A stretch of DNA of 64,000 bases, taken from Schlegelella_A sp038231215 (lineage in GTDB: Bacteria; Pseudomonadota; Gammaproteobacteria; Burkholderiales; Burkholderiaceae_C). Position 1 is the stretch's first letter, and each line of letters opens with the position of its first letter. Under the pieces are notes generated by a model. The model saw only the letters and a list, made by a program, of their open reading frames with translations. It searched no databases and had not been told where the DNA came from. This document shows, in pieces, positions 11,545-23,690 of the stretch. A program made the translations under genes and the position numbers. The stretch spans positions 30,450 to 94,449 of the forward strand of contig JBBRLS010000010.1 in NCBI GenBank assembly GCA_038231215.1. Reading direction: 5' to 3'.

Positions 11545-13280
11545 AGCAGCACCCTGCGGAAGTCGCCCAGCACCTGAATCAGGAAGGCGTTGAAGCGCGC
11601 GGCCATCGCGCCGTCGACGACGCGATGGTCCCAGCTCAACGAGAGCGGCAGCATGAGCCGTGGCTGGAAAGCCTTGCCGTCCCATACCGGCTCGGTCAGG
11701 CTGCGGCAGACTCCGAGGATGGCGACCTCGGGCGCGTTGATGATGGGCGTGAAGTAGCGGCCGCCGATGCCGCCGAGCGACGAGATCGAGAAGCAACCGC
11801 CGCTCATGTCGGCCGGTGACAGCTTGCCATCGCGCGCCTTCTTGGCGAGTTCGCCCATCTCGGTAGAGATCTGCAGCACGCCCTTCTTGTCGACGTCCTT
11901 GATGACCGGCACGACGAGGCCGTTCGGCGTGTCGGCTGCGAAGCCGATGTGGAAGTACTTCTTCAGGACGATGTGATCGGCCTCGAGGCTGGCGTTGAAG
12001 TCGGGAAACTTCTGCAGCGCGGCGACGCAGGCCTTGATGAGGAAGGCGAGCATCGTCACCTTGACGCCCGACTTCTCGTTCTCCTTGTTGGTCGAGACGC
12101 GGAACGCCTCGAGGTCGGTGATGTCGGCGTCATCGTGATTGGTGACGTGCGGAATCGTTACCCAGTTGCGATGCAGCACCGGGCCGCTGATCTTCTTGAT
12201 CCGCGAGAGATCCTTCTTCTCGATCGGCCCGAACTTTGCGAAGTCGACCTGCGGCCATGGCGGCATGCCGGGGAAGCCGCTGCCCGTGCCAGAGCTGACC
12301 GAAGCAGGCGCCCTGGCCGCTTGCGCTTGCGTCTGCCGCGTGCCGGCCATCACAGCCTTGACGAAGCCCTGCACGTCTTCCTGCGTGATGCGGCCCTTCG
12401 GCCCGCTGCCCTTCACTTCGGCGAGCGGCACGCCGAGCTCGCGGGCCAGCTTCCTGATCGTTGGCGAGGCATGCGGCAAGGCGCCCTGCGGCGCCGTCGG
12501 CTCGTGCGCCGGCAAGGCCGCGGTCGGGACCGCGCGCTCGGCCGAAGCCGATGCCGCCGACGAAGCAGGCGCCGCAGGTCGGGCTCCCTCTCCCGCCCCA
12601 GCGGGAGAGGGCTGGGGTGAGGGCGCCGCCGCCACCACGCTGCCGGAAGCCGCCTCGACGGTGGCGATCGCGCTGCCCTTCTTCACCTTGTCGCCGACCT
12701 TGACCTGCAAGGCCTTCAGCACGCCGGCATGCGACGACGGGATCTCCATCGAGGCCTTGTCGCTCTCGACGGTGATGAGGCTCTGCTCTTCCTTGATCGT
12801 GTCGCCGGGCTTGACCAGCACCTCGATCACGGCAACCTCGTCGAAGTCGCCGATGTCGGGGACGACGATCTCGATGAGCCCCTCACCCCTGCCCTCTCCC
12901 GCCGGGGCGGGAGAGGGAGAAGGAGCGGCGGGCTTCGCAACCTCTCCCGGAGCGGGAGAAGGAGAGGCCGGCCTTGCCCCCTCTCCCGCGGCAGCGGGAG
13001 AGGGTTGGGGTGAGGGTGCTGGCGCCGCGGCTGCGGCCTCTTCCTCGGCTTCCAGCATCAGCAACACCGACCCTTCGCTGATCTTGTCGCCGAGCTTGAC
13101 GCGCATCTCCTTCACGACGCCCGCAGCGCTCGACGGGATCTCCATCGACGCCTTGTCGCTCTCGACGGTGACGAGCGACTGCTCGGCCTTGATGCGGTCG
13201 CCCGGCTTGACGAGGACCTCGATGATCTCGACATCCTTGAAGTCGCCGATGTCCGGAACCTTCACTTCCACGGTGGCCAT
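11541..13280 (-). CDS. aceF: Dihydrolipoyllysine-residue acetyltransferase (E2 of pyruvate dehydrogenase)
   Basis: E2 core of pyruvate dehydrogenase; transfers acetyl from lipoyl groups to CoA. The 579 residues show two lipoyl domains (lipoyl lysines K43 and K175, each in VESDKASMEIPSS), Ala/Pro-rich linkers, and an E3-binding domain at about 270-310 (ASPTIRKLARELGV..GPKGRITQEDV). The acetyltransferase domain runs from about 345 to the end and has the catalytic motif SWDHRVVDG (H552, D556). Two lipoyl domains is fewer than the three of E. coli but usual in betaproteobacteria. ATG 13280 lies 10 bases after the aceE stop; the stop overlaps the lpdA start. The linkers after each lipoyl domain are encoded by REP-like palindromes, giving several PSPAAAGEGA-like strings. 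Confidence 0.96.
12586..12623. repeat. REP-like palindrome in aceF, second linker
   Basis: A CCCTCTCCCG / CGGGAGAGGG stem followed by CTGGGGTGAGGG lies in frame in aceF and encodes SPQPSPAGAGEGA between the second lipoyl domain and the E3-binding domain. It is the same family as the copies at 11162-11280 and 12879-13016. Confidence 0.8.
12879..13016. repeat. Cluster of three REP-like palindromes in aceF, first linker
   Basis: Copies at about 12879-12922, a shorter one at 12940-12967, and 12977-13016. All carry the CCTCTCCCG / CGGGAGAGG stem; the outer two face opposite directions. They are read in frame as the roughly 55-residue linker between the two lipoyl domains (PSPQPSPAAAGEGA ... PSPAPAGEGRGEG). 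Within one operon this makes six copies counting lpdA. Confidence 0.8.
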
Positions 13281-13290
13281 CGCGGCGTCC

Positions 13291-15996
<2,706 letters not shown>

Positions 15997-16171
15997 GGGC
16001 GTCTCCGGAGTCGTTGTTCTGGCTGCGCAAGAGTGTCGCACAGGATTAGACTCTTTCGCATTGCGCCAATTGATTTCACATTACGGCACAAACCGAAACG
16101 CCGATATTCCCTTTCGAGCTCGCCTAGGCTCGCCTGGATCGGTGCCTCCGGCGAACGTCGATAATCGCCGG

Positions 16172-18718
16172 ATGCAGCGTGCCGCGGCGGCGACGACAAA
16201 CCTTTCTCCGCGACCGACCCGAACCTGGGCCGAGCGGGTGTTCGGCCGCTGGTGGCGACGCCAGTCGGCGGCGCGCCAGGACCGCTACGCCACGCTCGGG
16301 CCGCTCGCCTCGGTGCTGCTCTTCCTTGCCGCGATCATCTCGGCCTTCTGGTACCTGCGCAATGAGGAATTGGAGCGCGAGCAGGAAGCCGTGCGTCGCG
16401 ACACGGAGGTCGCGCAACAGCAGCTCCGGCTGCGCCTCATCGACAACCACGAGCAGCTCGTGCGCATGGCGCGCGACCTCGTCACGCGCGCACTCGATCG
16501 CGACGGCTTCCTGGTGCAGGCCTCGACCTTCACGCGCGAGCGCCCCGAGACGACCAACCTGATCTGGATCAGCGCGTCTCGCGCCAGCGTCGCCGCCTAT
16601 TCGGGCACCAGCTTTCCGCCCGAGACCGGCATCAGCGGCATCGACACGCCGGCCTCGTTGCCGGTCGAGAACTCGAACGCCGAGCCCGAGGCGGCGTTCA
16701 AGCGCGGGCGCGATACGCGCCAGACCGTGTATTCGCGACCGTTCAACGACAGCTTCGGCAACCCGGTCTTCCAGGTTCTGATCCCGCTCGTCGACCGCGG
16801 CCGATTCAGCGGCGCCCTGATCGCCGAGTATTCGGTCGAACGACTGCTTCGCTACTACGTGCCGACGGAGGTGTCGCGACGGCACGCGATCACCCTGCTC
16901 GACGCGCAGAACCGCTCGCTCGCCAGCACCGTGATGACGGTTCCGGGCAGCCCGACGACGCGCCCGTCGATCGTCTTCCAGCTTCCCGTGGCACCGGCCG
17001 AAAACGGCCTCGTTCTGCGCGGCCAGGGCTATCGCACGTCGGTGGGCCTGATCAGCAACACGCTGTTCTGGATGGTCATGGCGCTCTCGGTGCTGACGGT
17101 GTGGATGCTGCTCGGCACCTGGCGACACATGCGGCGGCGGTTGCAGATGCAGGCGGCACTGGTCTCCGAGATGAACTTCCGACGCGCCATGGAAAACTCG
17201 ATGCTGACCGGCATGCGCGCCATGGACATGGAAGGCCGCATCAGCTACGTCAACCCGGCCTTCTGCGCGATGACGGGCTTCTCGGAAGCCGACCTGATCG
17301 GCCAGCACCCGCCCTTTCCTTACTGGCCGCACGAGCGCCGCGACGAAAACGCACGCCTCCTCGAGCAGGAGCTGCAGGGCCGCAGCCCGGTCGGCGGCAT
17401 CGAGGTCAAGGTGATGAGGAAGGACGGCTCGTTGTTCGACGCACGCATGTACGTCTCGCCGCTCATCGACCCCAAAGGGCAGCAGACCGGCTGGATGACC
17501 TCGATGACCAACATCACCGAGGCCAAGCGCATCCGCGACCAGCTCACCGCATCGCACGAGCGCTTCACGACCGTGCTCGAAGGCCTGGACACTGCCGTCT
17601 CGGTGCTCTCGGTGCAGCAGGGCGAACTGCTGTTCGCGAACCGCTCGTACCGGCTCTGGTTCGGCGCCGGCGCCAAAGGCCACGCCCAGCTTTCCGGCGG
17701 CGAGTCGTCGCTTCACCTGCCGCCCGACAGCGATTTCGGCGACGCCGTCGACGTGCTCGGCGGCCTGCCGACACAGGAACTCACCGCCGCCGGCTCCGAC
17801 TCGCGCGAGGTCTTCGTCGAGCCGCTCGGCAAATGGTTCGACGTGCGCGCGCGCTACCTGCAATGGACCGACGGCCGGCTCGCGCAGATGCTGATCGCCA
17901 CCGATATCTCGGAGCGGCGCAATGCCGAGGCCGTGGCTGCGCACCAGGCCGAGAAGGCGCAGGTGACGAGCCGGCTCGTGACGATGGGCGAGATGGCGTC
18001 TTCGGTCGCGCACGAGCTGAACCAGCCGCTCACGGCGATCACCAACTACTGCAACGGCATGGTCACGCGGGTCGAGAACAACGCCATCGACAAGGGCGAC
18101 CTGATCGCCGCGCTGCAGAAGACCTCGCGCCAGGCCGAGCGCGCCGGGCAGATCATCCATCGCATCCGCGCCTTCGTGAAGCGCAGCGAGCCGCAACGGC
18201 AGAAGTCCTCGGCGCAGACCATCGTCGAGGACGCGGTCGACCTCGCCGGCATCGAGCTGCGTCGTCGCAACGTCGCCATCCAGACCTACATTGCACAGCG
18301 CCTGCCGCCTCTCATGGTCGACCCGATCCTCATCGAGCAGGTCGTCCTCAACCTGCTGAAGAACGCCGCCGAAGCGATCGACAACGCCAGGCTGCCGCCG
18401 GCGCGCCGGCGCATCGAGTTGCGCGTCGTGCCGCGGCACATGCCGGAAGAAGGCGACGTCATCGAGTTCACGGTCAGCGACAAGGGGCCGGGCCTCAAGG
18501 ACGAGGTGATCGCGCGCATGTACGAGGCCTTCTTCTCGACCAAGGTCGACGGGCTCGGCATCGGCCTGAGCCTGTGCCGCTCGATCATCGAGAGCCACCG
18601 CGGCCGGATCAAGGCGGTCAACCTCTACAATGGCGCGACGCCGGTCGGCTGCCGCTTCTCGTTCACGCTGCCCGTCGAACCGTCACGCATCGAAGCCCCC
18701 GCGACCGTCACCGCATGA
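16172..18718 (+). CDS. Membrane PAS sensor histidine kinase
   Basis: Sensor kinase of 848 residues. One transmembrane helix near residues 48-68 (LGPLASVLLFLAAIISAFWYL) and a second near 295-315 (FWMVMALSVLTVWMLL) enclose a periplasmic sensing region of about 220 residues. Two PAS domains follow: one at the motif GRISYVNPAFCAMTGFSEADL and the second at FTTVLEGLDTAVSVLS. Then a HisKA domain has the phospho-accepting H614 in SSVAHELNQPLTAI, and a HATPase domain has N-box NLLKNAAEAID and G1 box DKGPGL (D770). The arrangement resembles DctB/FixL-type kinases. The FixJ-type regulator begins 55 bases later and is its obvious partner. Divergent from aceE; the signal is unknown. Confidence 0.9.
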   Translation: MQRAAAATTNLSPRPTRTWAERVFGRWWRRQSAARQDRYATLGPLASVLLFLAAIISAFWYLRNEELEREQEAVRRDTEVAQQQLRLRLIDNHEQLVRMARDLVTRALDRDGFLVQASTFTRERPETTNLIWISASRASVAAYSGTSFPPETGISGIDTPASLPVENSNAEPEAAFKRGRDTRQTVYSRPFNDSFGNPVFQVLIPLVDRGRFSGALIAEYSVERLLRYYVPTEVSRRHAITLLDAQNRSLASTVMTVPGSPTTRPSIVFQLPVAPAENGLVLRGQGYRTSVGLISNTLFWMVMALSVLTVWMLLGTWRHMRRRLQMQAALVSEMNFRRAMENSMLTGMRAMDMEGRISYVNPAFCAMTGFSEADLIGQHPPFPYWPHERRDENARLLEQELQGRSPVGGIEVKVMRKDGSLFDARMYVSPLIDPKGQQTGWMTSMTNITEAKRIRDQLTASHERFTTVLEGLDTAVSVLSVQQGELLFANRSYRLWFGAGAKGHAQLSGGESSLHLPPDSDFGDAVDVLGGLPTQELTAAGSDSREVFVEPLGKWFDVRARYLQWTDGRLAQMLIATDISERRNAEAVAAHQAEKAQVTSRLVTMGEMASSVAHELNQPLTAITNYCNGMVTRVENNAIDKGDLIAALQKTSRQAERAGQIIHRIRAFVKRSEPQRQKSSAQTIVEDAVDLAGIELRRRNVAIQTYIAQRLPPLMVDPILIEQVVLNLLKNAAEAIDNARLPPARRRIELRVVPRHMPEEGDVIEFTVSDKGPGLKDEVIARMYEAFFSTKVDGLGIGLSLCRSIIESHRGRIKAVNLYNGATPVGCRFSFTLPVEPSRIEAPATVTA

Positions 18719-18773
18719 GTCGCCGGACCGCTCCCCAGACGAACAACGCAGCGCGCCGCGCGAAGGTCACCGA

Positions 18774-19397
18774 ATGAGCCTGATCCCGAAAAAAGGCACC
18801 GTCTACGTCGTCGACGACGACGAAGCCGTGCGCGACTCCCTGCAATGGCTGCTCGAGGGCAAGGACTACCGCGTCAAGTGCTTCGACTCGGCCGAGTCGT
18901 TCCTGTCGCGCTTCGATCCGCGCGAGGTCGCCTGCCTGATCGCCGATATCCGCATGGACGGCATGAGCGGCCTCGAGTTGCAGGATCGGTTGCTCGAGCG
19001 CCGCTCGCCCCTGCCTGTCACCTTCATCACCGGTCACGGCGACGTGCCGATGGCGGTGACGACGATGAAAAAGGGCGCTGAGGACTTCATCGAGAAGCCC
19101 TTCAAGGAGGACGAGCTGGTCTCGCTGGTCGAAAAGATGCTCGAGCGGGCGCGCGTCGATTTCTCCAAGCACCAGGAGGCGGCCAGCCGCGACGCCCTGC
19201 TCTCGCGCCTGACGACGCGCGAAGCGCAGGTGCTCGAGCGCATCGTCGCCGGCCGGCTCAACAAGCAGATCGCCGACGATCTGGGCATCAGCATCAAGAC
19301 GGTGGAAGCGCATCGCGCCAACATCATGGAAAAGCTGAACGCCAACACGGTTGCCGACCTGCTCAAGATCGCGCTCGGAGCGCCTTCCAAGGTTTGA
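18774..19397 (+). CDS. FixJ/TtrR-family response regulator
   Basis: Two-domain regulator of 207 residues. The receiver has acidic residues D14-D16, phospho-acceptor D58 (LIADIRMDG), T86 and K108. The LuxR-type helix-turn-helix occupies about 143-205 (LTTREAQVLERIVAGRLNKQIADDLGISIKTVEAHR). It probably receives phosphate from the kinase encoded just upstream. ATG 18774 begins at the first residue that aligns with the family. Its stop overlaps the TTG start of folD, so regulator and folD are probably co-expressed. Confidence 0.92.
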   Translation: MSLIPKKGTVYVVDDDEAVRDSLQWLLEGKDYRVKCFDSAESFLSRFDPREVACLIADIRMDGMSGLELQDRLLERRSPLPVTFITGHGDVPMAVTTMKKGAEDFIEKPFKEDELVSLVEKMLERARVDFSKHQEAASRDALLSRLTTREAQVLERIVAGRLNKQIADDLGISIKTVEAHRANIMEKLNANTVADLLKIALGAPSKV

Positions 19398-20278
19398 CGG
19401 CAGAGCGCATCGACGGCACGGGCATCGCCCGGCGCCTGCGCACCGAGCTCGCCGAGCGCGCAGCCAGGCTGGCGTCGCTAGGGCACCAGCCGGGCCTCGC
19501 AGTGATCCTGGTCGGCGACGATCCGGCCAGCGCGGTCTATGTGCGCAACAAGGTCAAGGCCTGCGAGGAGACCGGCATCCGCTCCGTGCTTGAGCAGTAC
19601 GACGCGGATCTCCCTGAGAGCGACTTGCTCGCGCGCATCGAAGCCTTGAACGGCGACGATCAGATCCACGGCGTCCTCGTGCAAATGCCGCTGCCGAAGC
19701 ACATCGCGCCGGCCAGGGTCATCGAAGCGATCGCCACCGACAAGGACGTCGACGGCTATTCGATCGAAAGCGCCGGCCGCCTCGTTGCCGGCCTGCCCGG
19801 CTTTCGGCCGTGCACCCCCTGGGGCTGCATGAAGTTGATCGAGAGCACCGGCATCGACCTGCGCGGCAAGCATGCCGTCGTCATCGGCCGCAGCAACACG
19901 GTCGGCAAGCCGATGGCGCTGATGCTGCTGCAGGCCGATGCCACGGTGACGATCTGCCACAGCCGTACGCCCGATCTCGCCTGGCACACGCGAAGCGCCG
20001 ACGTCGTCGTCGCTGCCGTTGGCCGGCGCCATACGCTGACGGCCGACATGGTCAAGCCGGGCGCCGTCGTCATCGACGTCGGCATGAACCGCATCCCTGA
20101 AGGCGAAGCCGGCGCCGGCAAGCTCAGCGGCGATGTCGACTACGACACGGTCGCCGAGGTCGCGTCGGCCATCACGCCGGTGCCGGGCGGTGTCGGGCCG
20201 ATGACCATCGCCATGCTGCTTGCCAATACCGTCGAGTCGGCCGAGCGCAAAGCCGGGCGAGCGGCGCCGGTTGTGTGA
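19394..20278 (+). CDS. folD: Bifunctional methylenetetrahydrofolate dehydrogenase/cyclohydrolase
   Basis: Cytosolic folate enzyme interconverting 5,10-methylene-, methenyl- and 10-formyl-tetrahydrofolate. The 294 residues carry the family signatures: YVRNKVKACEETGI with the catalytic lysine, QMPLPKHI, DKDVDGYSIESAG, PCTPWGCMKL, the NADP-binding GRSNTVGKPMALML, and PVPGGVGPMTIAML. The only start that keeps the full N-terminus is TTG 19394, which overlaps the upstream TGA as TTGA. A TTG start with stop overlap suggests coupled, modest translation. Length is normal or slightly long. Confidence 0.96.
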   Translation: MTAERIDGTGIARRLRTELAERAARLASLGHQPGLAVILVGDDPASAVYVRNKVKACEETGIRSVLEQYDADLPESDLLARIEALNGDDQIHGVLVQMPLPKHIAPARVIEAIATDKDVDGYSIESAGRLVAGLPGFRPCTPWGCMKLIESTGIDLRGKHAVVIGRSNTVGKPMALMLLQADATVTICHSRTPDLAWHTRSADVVVAAVGRRHTLTADMVKPGAVVIDVGMNRIPEGEAGAGKLSGDVDYDTVAEVASAITPVPGGVGPMTIAMLLANTVESAERKAGRAAPVV

Positions 20279-20358
20279 ACTTGTGACCGAGACTTCGACT
20301 TGAAGGCAGGCGTCGGCTCGGCGAGAATCGCCCTTCGCCATTCGTTCCCGGAGACTGC

Positions 20359-21012
20359 ATGACCTTGCGCGACTGTTCCAGTCCGATCGGCCCGCTGCCG
20401 CGCGCTGCCGTCGCACTCGCCCTTATGTTCTCTGCCGCCGCCAGCCAGGCACAGTACAAAGTGATCGGCGCCGACGGCAAGGTCACCTACACCGATCGCG
20501 AGCCGAGCGCGTCCGAGGGCAAGGTCATCCCGCTCGGCAATCGCAACGTCGCGCAGGCGGCCGCCGAGCCCGAACTGCCCTTCGAGGTGCGCCAGGCAGC
20601 GAACAAGTACCCGGTCACGCTCTTCGTCACGACCACCGCTTGCGACCCCTGTACCTCCGGGCGCCAGTTCCTGAAGCAACGCGGCATTCCCTTCAACGAG
20701 CGACTCGTCGTCAGCGCCGAAGACAGCGAGGCGCTCGAGCGCCTCTCGGGCGCGCGCGAGGCACCGACGCTCATGATCGGATCGCAGACCTTGCGCGGCT
20801 ACGCCGCCGAGGTCTGGGCCTCGTACCTCGACGCTGCCGGTTATCCGCGCGAGTCGCGACTGCCCGCGACCTATCAGTACCGCGCCGCGACGCCGATCGT
20901 CGAGCGCCGAGAGTCTGTGGCGGCACGCAGCGATGCGCGACCCGAAGCGCGACCGGCTCCTGCCGCGACGACCGTGCCGGCGCCGGCGGGCACCGGCGGC
21001 ATCCGCTTCTAG
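20359..21012 (+). CDS. Periplasmic DUF4124/glutaredoxin-like protein
   Basis: Exported protein of 217 residues. A signal peptide with an Ala-rich core ends near SQAQ. A DUF4124-like strand pair follows (YKVIGADGKVTYTDREP), then a glutaredoxin-like domain with a CXXC pair at C95 and C98 (TTACDPCTSGRQFLKQRGIPF) and the cis-proline motif APTLMIG. The tail is low-complexity, Pro/Ala rich. It may reduce or isomerise disulfides in the envelope, or be a non-enzymatic relative. ATG 20359 has CCGGAG seven bases upstream. Convergent with the transporter gene, only four bases apart. Confidence 0.82.
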   Translation: MTLRDCSSPIGPLPRAAVALALMFSAAASQAQYKVIGADGKVTYTDREPSASEGKVIPLGNRNVAQAAAEPELPFEVRQAANKYPVTLFVTTTACDPCTSGRQFLKQRGIPFNERLVVSAEDSEALERLSGAREAPTLMIGSQTLRGYAAEVWASYLDAAGYPRESRLPATYQYRAATPIVERRESVAARSDARPEARPAPAATTVPAPAGTGGIRF

Positions 21013-21016
21013 GGCG

Positions 21017-22207
21017 CTACGCTGCGGCCGCGACAGGGCCGACGCGTCGCGCCGGAATGCTGCCCGCCATCACGGCAGCACCCATCACCCAGAACAGCGC
21101 CGAAGCACCGAGCGTCGCACCGGCCAGGCCGAAGGCCAGCGGCATCACCGCGCTCGAGAAGTTGATGACCATCGAACGCAAGGCGATCGCCTCGCCGTGC
21201 CGCTCGTGCGGCGTGATCTGGTGCAGCGTCGTCATGATCATCGGCTGCACCGCGCCGAGGGCGAAGCCGAGGACGATGGCGCAGGCGCCCATCACCCAGG
21301 CAGTCAGCGCGAAGGGATAGACGGCAAAGACGACACCGGCGAGCAGCATCGCCGCGACCAGCACCTGGCCTTCGCGCAGTCGATGCGCGAGGACCGGGAT
21401 CGCGAGCCGCACCGCCGCCACGGCCGTGGCGAAGACGCCGAGTACGAGACCGATCGCCGAGGCGGAGAAGCCCCGCTCGTGGCCGAGGATGGGCACGAGG
21501 AAGGTGTGCACGTCCCAGCTTGCCGAGAGCAGCCAGTTGACGAGCAGCAGGCGCGTGAAGCCCGGCGCCTGCAGCAGGTCCCACGCGTTGCGCCGCAGCG
21601 GCGCGGGCGCGTTCGCGTCACGCGCCTCCTTGGGCACGAGGCGCGCCCAGGCCAGGCTCGCCAGGGGCAGCACCGCGAGCACGACGAAGGCGAGGCGAAA
21701 ACCGCTCAGGTCGATCAGCGCACCCGCCAACACCGGACCGAAGACGTTGGACAGCGCCGGTGCGAGCCCGAGCCAGCTGAAGATCCGCTTCAGCATCGTT
21801 GCGTCGGTGGCCATGCGGCCGGCCGCGCGCTGGATCGCGATGAGGCCGAAGTTCGCGCCCGCGCCCGACAGCACTGCCGCGCCGCACAGGGCGATGAAGC
21901 CGGCGCTGCCGAGCGCTGTCGAGAGCGCGGCGCACAGGCCGCCGGCCACCGTCAAGGCGACGGCGACGCGCATCGGCCGGTGATAACCGTGCTTGTCGGC
22001 GAGCCGTCCCGCGCTCAGCGCCAGCGCGATCGGTGCCGCCGCGAACAAGCCGAGCAGCACGCCGACCGACCACGCCGCATGGCCTTCGCGCAGGGCGGCG
22101 AGCGGGGCCGCGAGGCGGATGCCGGCCATGCACGAGTGCAAGGCGATCTGGCCGCCGATCAGGGCGAAGAGGGCACCGGTGTCGTGCTTCACCGCCGGCT
22201 CAGTCAT
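21017..22207 (-). CDS. Major facilitator superfamily transporter
   Basis: Inner-membrane permease of 396 residues with about twelve predicted hydrophobic segments. It has the MFS signature GRLADKHGYHRPMRV between helices 2 and 3 and related ERHGEAIALR in the second half. Substrate is unknown; the family includes many drug and metabolite efflux proteins. ATG 22207 lies within the end of rmuC (8-base overlap), so translation is likely coupled. Further in-frame sequence upstream belongs to rmuC read in another frame. Confidence 0.85.
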   Translation of the reverse strand: MTEPAVKHDTGALFALIGGQIALHSCMAGIRLAAPLAALREGHAAWSVGVLLGLFAAAPIALALSAGRLADKHGYHRPMRVAVALTVAGGLCAALSTALGSAGFIALCGAAVLSGAGANFGLIAIQRAAGRMATDATMLKRIFSWLGLAPALSNVFGPVLAGALIDLSGFRLAFVVLAVLPLASLAWARLVPKEARDANAPAPLRRNAWDLLQAPGFTRLLLVNWLLSASWDVHTFLVPILGHERGFSASAIGLVLGVFATAVAAVRLAIPVLAHRLREGQVLVAAMLLAGVVFAVYPFALTAWVMGACAIVLGFALGAVQPMIMTTLHQITPHERHGEAIALRSMVINFSSAVMPLAFGLAGATLGASALFWVMGAAVMAGSIPARRVGPVAAAA

Positions 22208-23645
22208 GAGCGGTCGGTTCGTCGTCGTCGAACAGTCCCCCGGGCAAAAGAGTCTGCGCACGGTCGTCGGAAACGACCTCCACGTCACGCAGCGACTTCG
22301 AGACACCGCGCGACGACCTTTCGGCGGCCTCGATCGTGTTCGATGCCTCGGCGAGCTTCTTTTTCGTCTTCGCCAACGCGTCGCCGAACTCTCCGAACTT
22401 GGTCTTCACCGCGCCAAGGACTTCCCATACCTCCGACGTACGCTTTTCGAGCGCCAGCGTTCGAAAGCCCATCTGCAGGCTGGTCAGCGTCGCCAACAAG
22501 GTCGTCGGCCCGGTCACTATGACGCGATGGTCGCGCTGCAGGCTCTCGACGAGACCCGGCCGGCGCAAAGCCTCGGCGTACAAGCCTTCGGTCGGCAGGA
22601 ACATGATGCCGAAGTCCGTCGTATGCGGTGGCGCGACGTATTTCGTCCGGATCGCACGGGCCTCGAGTTTCAGCCTCGCTTCAATGGCGCGGCCGGCCAG
22701 CTCGATGCCTGCCTTGTCGGCAGCGTCCTGCGCCTCCAACAGTCGCTCGTAGTCCTCGCGCGGGAATTTGCAGTCGATCGGCAGCCAGAGCGGCGCGCCG
22801 TCGTCGCGGCGCCCCGGCAACTTCACCGCAAACTCGACACGCGCGCCGGTGCCGGGCACTGTCTCCTGATTGGTCGCGTATTGATCGATCGTGAAGACCT
22901 GATCCAGCAACGCCGCAAGCTGCACTTCTCCCAGGACGCCGCGCGTCTTCACATTGCCGAGCACGCGGCTCAGCGAGCCGACATCCTTGGCGAGCGCCTT
23001 CATTTCTCCCAGCCCGCTGTGCACGAGCTCGAGCCGTTCGGCGACCTGCTGGAAGTTCTCGCCGAGCCGCCGCTCGAGCGTCGCGTGCAGTTTCTCGTCG
23101 ACGGTGGCTCGGATCGACTCGAGCTTCTTCTCGTTGTCGGCCTGGATGGCACCCAGTTTCTGCTCGACGGTCGCCCTTACCTCACCCATCCTCTGGTCGT
23201 TGGCGCGGACCAGCGCCTGCAACTGCAAGCCGAGCGACTCGGCGAGCTCTCTCAGCGACGCGCTCTGACGCAACCCCTGCGCTGCCTGAACCGCATCGAG
23301 CGAATCACGGCTGAGCCGCGCCTGCTCGGTCTGCGCCAGCGTGGTCTGCGCCAGCGCATCGGCGAGATGCTGCTGCATGGCCGCCAGTTGACGGCTGAAC
23401 GAATCGATCTGGTCGTTCTGCGTTCGCGCCGTGTCGCCTTGTTGCGCCAGCAGGACCTGCTGGAAGTGAGCAAGCGTTGCGCCCAGATCCTGTCGGGTAC
23501 CTTGGGCGCTGCGCGCCACGTCGTCGCGCAACTCGCGGTTCTGGCGCTCGCCGGCTGTGTCGACCGACGGCCCGCGGAACGCGATCCACAGCGTGATGAT
23601 CACCAGGACCGCGAGCAGGCCCGGCGTCAGCCATTCGGAAAGCAT
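22200..23645 (-). CDS. rmuC: DNA recombination protein RmuC
   Basis: RmuC-family protein of 481 residues, a predicted nuclease limiting inversions at repeats. An N-terminal membrane anchor (LLAVLVIITLWIAF) is followed by a long coiled coil (about 40-215, many Gln/Leu/Glu heptads). The conserved core has NVKTRGVLGEVQL, LPIDCKFPREDYERLLEA, DFGIMFLPTEGLYAE and VTGPTTLLATLTSLQMGF. Length fits the family. Its end overlaps the MFS gene. It starts 45 bases downstream of the substrate-binding/permease gene on the same strand. Confidence 0.94.
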   Translation of the reverse strand: MLSEWLTPGLLAVLVIITLWIAFRGPSVDTAGERQNRELRDDVARSAQGTRQDLGATLAHFQQVLLAQQGDTARTQNDQIDSFSRQLAAMQQHLADALAQTTLAQTEQARLSRDSLDAVQAAQGLRQSASLRELAESLGLQLQALVRANDQRMGEVRATVEQKLGAIQADNEKKLESIRATVDEKLHATLERRLGENFQQVAERLELVHSGLGEMKALAKDVGSLSRVLGNVKTRGVLGEVQLAALLDQVFTIDQYATNQETVPGTGARVEFAVKLPGRRDDGAPLWLPIDCKFPREDYERLLEAQDAADKAGIELAGRAIEARLKLEARAIRTKYVAPPHTTDFGIMFLPTEGLYAEALRRPGLVESLQRDHRVIVTGPTTLLATLTSLQMGFRTLALEKRTSEVWEVLGAVKTKFGEFGDALAKTKKKLAEASNTIEAAERSSRGVSKSLRDVEVVSDDRAQTLLPGGLFDDDEPTAHD

Positions 23646-23690
23646 GAGCGATTGTCGCAGCCGTCGGGGTTCGCGATCCGGCTCGAATCC

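Noticed and set aside
15997..16171. Promoters for aceE and the kinase in the divergent region
   Set aside because: TCTAAT- and TTGGCG-like hexamers exist but not at acceptable spacing; no confident assignment.
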